64,000 bases of DNA from Carnobacterium_B sp045617425 (GTDB taxonomy: Bacteria > Bacillota > Bacilli > Lactobacillales > Carnobacteriaceae): the NCBI RefSeq assembly GCF_045617425.1, contig NZ_JAZLIO010000018.1:62001-126000 (forward strand), read 5' to 3'. Positions 60,539 to 64,000 of this stretch are shown one piece after another. The notes under the pieces were generated by a model. It saw only the letters and a program-made list of their open reading frames with translations, was not told where the DNA came from and ran no database searches. Made by a program: the position numbers and the translations under genes. Within the stretch, counting starts at the first letter, position 1, and each line of letters starts with the position of its first letter.

Positions 60539-61048
60539 ATGAAAAAATATCAAACCAAAAATGAATTAATAGACACCGTTAAAGAAGAATACCAAAAATA
60601 CATCACCGAATTTGATTCTATCCCTGAAGAATTTAAAGACAGGAGAATCCTAGAAGTAGAACAAACTCCTTCTGAAAATTTATCTTATCAGCTTGGTTGG
60701 ATCAATCTCTTACTTCAATGGGAAAAAAATGAACAACAAGGAAGAACTGTTCAAACCCCTACTGAAGAATACAAATGGAACAATCTTGGTGGATTGTATC
60801 AGTCTTTCTATCATGAATATGGAAAATACTCTTTAGTAAAACAAAAAGAACTGTTAACTCAGTTAGTTGAAGAGTTATGCCATTGGGTGGAAAGTCTCTC
60901 TGATACTGAATTATTTGAATCCGAACAACGAAATTGGGCTACTACAAAAGCCAAATGGCCTATTTGGAAGTGGATTCACATAAATACAGTTGCACCATTT
61001 AAAAATTTCAGAACCAAAATTCGTAAATGGAAAAAAGGTATTAGCTAA
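60539..61048 (+). CDS. ClbS/DfsB (DUF1706) family protein
   Basis: A 169-residue DinB-like four-helix bundle protein. YQTKNELIDTVKEEYQKYIT, LSYQLGWINLLLQWEKNEQQ, PTEEYKWNNLGGLYQSFY and NWATTKAKWPIWKWIHINT are the family blocks. ClbS itself protects against the genotoxin colibactin; the related DUF1706 proteins of Firmicutes have no proven role. AGGAGG lies eight bases before the ATG. It faces htrA, with a shared terminator between. Confidence 0.85.
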   Translation: MKKYQTKNELIDTVKEEYQKYITEFDSIPEEFKDRRILEVEQTPSENLSYQLGWINLLLQWEKNEQQGRTVQTPTEEYKWNNLGGLYQSFYHEYGKYSLVKQKELLTQLVEELCHWVESLSDTELFESEQRNWATTKAKWPIWKWIHINTVAPFKNFRTKIRKWKKGIS

Positions 61049-61054
61049 TGACAA

Positions 61055-61100
61055 AAAAAATGGAGCCTGAGTTATTATCACTCAGACTCCATTTTCATTT
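61055..61100. terminator. Bidirectional terminator
   Basis: AAAATGGAGCCTGAGT and ACTCAGACTCCATTTT pair with one mismatch. It ends both the ClbS-like gene and htrA. Confidence 0.87.
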
Positions 61101-61110
61101 TGAACTTTTA

Positions 61111-62334
61111 TTATAAAGCTGGTTCCGTAGCAGTCATTGTGACCGTCGTTTTTTGAAGTTCACCATTACGATAAAACTCGACTTCAATTTCTTTTCCTAG
61201 TTCAGAAGCATAAATTTCTTTACGTAATGATATTGAATCTGTAACTTCTTCACCATTAAATTTCACAATAACATCGTATTGTTCTAATCCAGCGTTTTCG
61301 GCTGCTGAGTCTTGTTGAACTTCAGCTACTACAACGCCAGAAGTAACATCTTCAGGTAATTTCAAAACTGATTCTTGTTGTTGTTCAGATATTTCACTTA
61401 AATCTAATAAGCTAATTCCCAATACCGGACGAACAACTTCACCGTTTGCTTCTAATTGATTAATAATGCTGACTACATCATTACTTGGAATAGCAAATCC
61501 CATTCCTTCGACAGTATCACTAGAGATTTTCATTGAATTGATCCCTATCACTTGACCAGCTATATTGATCAAAGCACCACCAGAATTACCAGGGTTGATA
61601 GCTGCATCGGTTTGAAGAGCTGTAACTTCCCAATCTACTACGCCATCGCCTGTAATATCCGTTTCAACACTACGATTTTTAGCAGATATAATCCCTTGAG
61701 TAACGGAAGAAGCAAAGTTTGTTCCTAGTGGAGAACCGATTGCAATGGCAGGTTCACCAACAGTCACTGCATCTGAATCACCGAAAGTAGCAACTGTTGT
61801 TACTTTTTCAGAAGGAATAGACAATACGGCTAAATCTGTCCAAATATCTGTTCCGATTAATTCAGCTTCAACTTTTGTGCCATCTTTCAAAATAACTTCA
61901 ATTGCATCCGAACCATCGATAACATGATTATTGGTTACAACATAGGCTGTATCATCATCTTTTTTATAAATTACTCCACTACCTTCACCAGCTGTCTGTA
62001 AATTGCCTTCTTCCTCTTGAGTAGTATCTGCCTCAAATGCACCACCTAATCCTCCATCAGCTTGTGATTGCATATTAACAACTGATACAACTGCATCTTC
62101 TACTTTAGCGACAGCTTCTGTTACATCAGAGGTCACATCTACACTAACGTTGGTTGTGATTACTTCTCCTGTTTCTTTATCAACCGTTCCTGTACCGGTT
62201 TCAGTATTGTTTCCATTATCCGTCGCTGCTAAGTATCCTCCACCTAATGCTGCTACTACAAGCCCACCTATTAGGCCTCCGACAAGTCCATTTTTCCAAG
62301 AACCTCTTTTTTTATTTTTTGTTTCCTCACTCAT
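61111..62334 (-). CDS. htrA: HtrA/DegP-type serine protease
   Basis: A 407-residue membrane-anchored quality-control protease. A short cytosolic tail and one Gly/Ala-rich membrane helix (about 15-35, with GLVGGLIGGLVVAALGGGYL) are followed by the trypsin-like domain with His in VTNNHVIDGS, Asp in TDLAVLSI and Ser in PGNSGGALIN, and a C-terminal PDZ domain (about 300-395). It degrades or refolds damaged exported proteins outside the membrane. GGGGTGAATATTC precedes the ATG. The location between walJ and rlmH is the conserved one in Lactobacillales. Confidence 0.95.
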   Translation of the reverse strand: MSEETKNKKRGSWKNGLVGGLIGGLVVAALGGGYLAATDNGNNTETGTGTVDKETGEVITTNVSVDVTSDVTEAVAKVEDAVVSVVNMQSQADGGLGGAFEADTTQEEEGNLQTAGEGSGVIYKKDDDTAYVVTNNHVIDGSDAIEVILKDGTKVEAELIGTDIWTDLAVLSIPSEKVTTVATFGDSDAVTVGEPAIAIGSPLGTNFASSVTQGIISAKNRSVETDITGDGVVDWEVTALQTDAAINPGNSGGALINIAGQVIGINSMKISSDTVEGMGFAIPSNDVVSIINQLEANGEVVRPVLGISLLDLSEISEQQQESVLKLPEDVTSGVVVAEVQQDSAAENAGLEQYDVIVKFNGEEVTDSISLRKEIYASELGKEIEVEFYRNGELQKTTVTMTATEPAL

Positions 62335-62481
62335 GAATATTCACCCCTTGTAGTCTTTTTATGATGCTAGTATAATCTTTACATTTGAATTTTATATGAA
62401 ACTTTTGGGACCTTTTTATTAATTCATTATTATATTAACATTAAATCTACTTTACACGATAGTGAATGGTCTTGTACAAAA

Positions 62482-62515
62482 TTAAAAACCTCTCTTGACC
62501 TTTAGTCGCGAGAGG
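62482..62515 (-). terminator. Terminator of walJ
   Basis: CCTCTC and GAGAGG pair around a 15-base loop on the minus strand, followed by TTTTTAATTTT. It is 17 bases after the stop. Confidence 0.7.
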
Positions 62516-62531
62516 ATTCCTTTTCAAAATT

Positions 62532-63344
62532 TTAAACAACGAATAAAGAAGTAGGGACAACTGGATCTGTATCAAATACTAAAAATTTGTCTTCTACTCC
62601 TGTTTCTTTTTCTTTTAAAATATTTACAGCTGTTAAATGAGCCAACTCTTTTAAATTATTGTCTTTACTTAGATGACCTAAGTACACTCTTTTCGTAGCG
62701 TCACCTATGATTTCAGCTAAAGCTAATGCACCATCTTCATTTGACAGATGACCTTTGTCTCCCAAAATACGCTGCTTTAAATGCCAAGGGTAATTTCCCA
62801 TTCGCAGCATTTCGAGATCATGATTGCTTTCAAATAAATACGCATCCGCATTCGAAACAATTCCTCTCATACGGTCACTGACATAGCCCGTATCGGTCAA
62901 CATCACAAAACATTTATCATCTTTATGAAAACTATAAAACTGGGGTGCAATCGCATCATGCGAAACTCCAAAACTTTCAACATCTATATCGCCAATGGTC
63001 ATTGTTTTTCCCATTTCAAACAAGTATTTCTGTTCCGTTTTAATTGTACCAATTATAGGGGTCATAGCTTCCCACGTTTGTTCATTAGCATATACGTCTA
63101 AATGATACTTTCTAGCTAAAACACCTACTCCATGGACATGATCACGGTGTTCGTGTGTGACTAATATCCCATCCAAATCTGCTACATTTCGGTCAATTTT
63201 TTTTAACAATTCCGTTATTTTTTTTCCACTTAATCCACTATCAACTAAAATCTTCTTTTTTTCAGATTCTATATATGTCACATTTCCAGAACTTCCGCTG
63301 GCAAGAATGCTAACCTTTAAACCATTACTTTCTTTGGATACCAT
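62532..63344 (-). CDS. walJ: WalJ (YycJ) metallo-beta-lactamase-fold hydrolase
   Basis: A 270-residue MBL-fold protein with VSILASGSSGNVTYIES, the metal motif VTHEHRDHVHGVGVL (HxHxDH) near residue 60, DTGYVSDRM, ESNHDLEML and GHLSKDNN. It is encoded with the WalRK two-component operon in many Firmicutes and is linked to cell-wall and DNA-repair phenotypes, possibly as a 5'-3' nuclease. AGGAGGATTTTTTAG precedes the ATG. A hairpin separates it from yycI, so it is not simply continuous with the wal operon. Confidence 0.94.
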   Translation of the reverse strand: MVSKESNGLKVSILASGSSGNVTYIESEKKKILVDSGLSGKKITELLKKIDRNVADLDGILVTHEHRDHVHGVGVLARKYHLDVYANEQTWEAMTPIIGTIKTEQKYLFEMGKTMTIGDIDVESFGVSHDAIAPQFYSFHKDDKCFVMLTDTGYVSDRMRGIVSNADAYLFESNHDLEMLRMGNYPWHLKQRILGDKGHLSNEDGALALAEIIGDATKRVYLGHLSKDNNLKELAHLTAVNILKEKETGVEDKFLVFDTDPVVPTSLFVV

Positions 63345-63414
63345 CTAAAAAATCCTCCTCTATTACCTTTATCATTTTACATCAAACTTATATAAATTCA
63401 AGTTTTCGTAACGC

Positions 63415-63475
63415 AAAAAAAGACCCAAAGAAAAGAAGAGTGACAAGACATTTCTTGTACACCTCTTACTTTGGG
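63415..63475 (-). terminator. Terminator between yycI and walJ
   Basis: On the minus strand CCCAAAG and CTTTGGG close a long hairpin, with inner helices (AAGAG with CTCTT, CAAG with CTTG), followed by TCTTTTTTT. It suggests that yycI ends the wal transcript, or that readthrough into walJ is partial. Confidence 0.72.
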
Positions 63476-63532
63476 CCCAACTTTAAACTAAGAAACTCGA
63501 TTGTTTTAAATCTTCTATTTTAATTTCTAAAA

Positions 63533-64000
63533 CTATTGTGCTGCTGATTCTTCTGCAGCTGGCGTCTCACTCGTTGGCGTTCGTATCATACTACCACTCA
63601 ATGCATCTACTCGTTCGATCTCGGTACTTCCGCTGTTAACAATTTCAATGTACCACACTGGTGCATACATGCTTAATTTCTCTAGCGAAAGTGTTTTCGA
63701 ATACGTTAATTTTGGTTTTCCTACAGTAGCATTTGCTTGTATTTCGTCATTTTGATATAAAATTTCAACTGCATTTTTATCGGTTATCAGTTTTCGACTT
63801 TCTCCTTGAACAGTAACAGGACCTGCATAGGTTTGATCATAAGAGATGACTTGTTTCTTATTATTCAAATGAAATACAATTTCTGATGTTCCATCTGCAA
63901 TAGGAATATTATTCGCTATTTGAGAATATACTATTTTTTGCTCTGTTGGACTATAGCTAAAATAACGATATTGTTTACCAAAAAGAACTTGATCACTTAA
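63533..64000 (-). CDS. yycI: WalI (YycI) regulatory protein, 3' part only
   Basis: The last 155 residues of a protein whose start lies beyond the right edge. The segment begins LSDQVLFGKQYRYFSYSPTE and includes VFHLNNKKQVISYDQTYAG, AVEILYQNDEI and APVWYIEIVNSG, typical of the YycI C-terminal domain. YycI is a single-pass membrane protein that with YycH tunes the WalK sensor kinase outside the cell. The tail (TPTSETPAAEESAAQ) is an unstructured extension. yycH and walKR should lie just beyond the window. Confidence 0.88.
   Translation of the reverse strand, partial: LSDQVLFGKQYRYFSYSPTEQKIVYSQIANNIPIADGTSEIVFHLNNKKQVISYDQTYAGPVTVQGESRKLITDKNAVEILYQNDEIQANATVGKPKLTYSKTLSLEKLSMYAPVWYIEIVNSGSTEIERVDALSGSMIRTPTSETPAAEESAAQ

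Overview
The window looks like a piece of a low-GC Firmicutes chromosome from the order Lactobacillales, most likely a Carnobacterium or a close relative. The evidence is the AT-rich base composition, AGGAGG-type ribosome binding sites, frequent TTG and GTG starts, a tyrosine T-box, a PyrR-type attenuator, a PTS-dependent dihydroxyacetone kinase and Enterococcus/Carnobacterium-like protein sequences. The right end carries yycI, walJ, htrA, rlmH and the CxxH/CxxC gene yyzF, the set that normally lies beside the replication origin in Firmicutes. The genus is an inference.

Left part (1-14 kb): the start of an LCP cell-wall ligase gene, uppP, a nitroreductase with a broken marR gene and an intact palindromic operator, a PgaC/PgaD-like exopolysaccharide synthase pair, two Gfo/Idh/MocA oxidoreductases, an RpiR regulator, a beta-glucoside PTS/6-phospho-beta-glucosidase operon, map, and three small membrane proteins. 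From 14 to 25 kb: tyrS under a T-box, a zinc alcohol dehydrogenase, an NAD(P)-binding protein, guaC with a structured leader, yidD, an AraC/GH39-like regulator, and an ABC-F gene behind an upstream peptide and terminator.

Glycerol block (25.6-33.6 kb): dhaKLM, a DUF2798 protein with an apparent ATT start, glpD, and two tandem glpK genes. The first glpK has lost several kinase signature residues; the second has a promoter with cre-like sites.

Accessory stretch (33.6-39.6 kb): this is the least ordinary part. It has a P-type ATPase remnant, a lone 2,4-diaminopentanoate dehydrogenase-like gene, a small protein gene with two in-frame TAG codons, several small membrane or secreted proteins, an XRE regulator, a decayed YefM-type antitoxin, and two copies of a hairpin element with paired stem changes.

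Right part (39.6-64 kb): an operon of OppA-like protein, YkfC-like endopeptidase and serine hydrolase that fits muropeptide scavenging; DUF1846 and DUF1456 proteins; PyrR-controlled uracil permease; NUDIX; BCCT transporter; acetate transporter; detoxification-type enzymes (epoxide hydrolase-like, glyoxalase I- and II-like, YghU-like); FabV; a lipoprotein; a TPR-Arr rifampin ADP-ribosyltransferase fusion; then rlmH-yyzF among a cluster of DnaA boxes, a ClbS-like protein, htrA, walJ and the 3' part of yycI. I saw no rRNA, tRNA, CRISPR array, intact insertion sequence or prophage. The best candidates for something new are the covarying hairpin repeat, the divergent GlpK paralogue, the TAG-interrupted small protein, the TPR-Arr fusion and the DnaA-box cluster.
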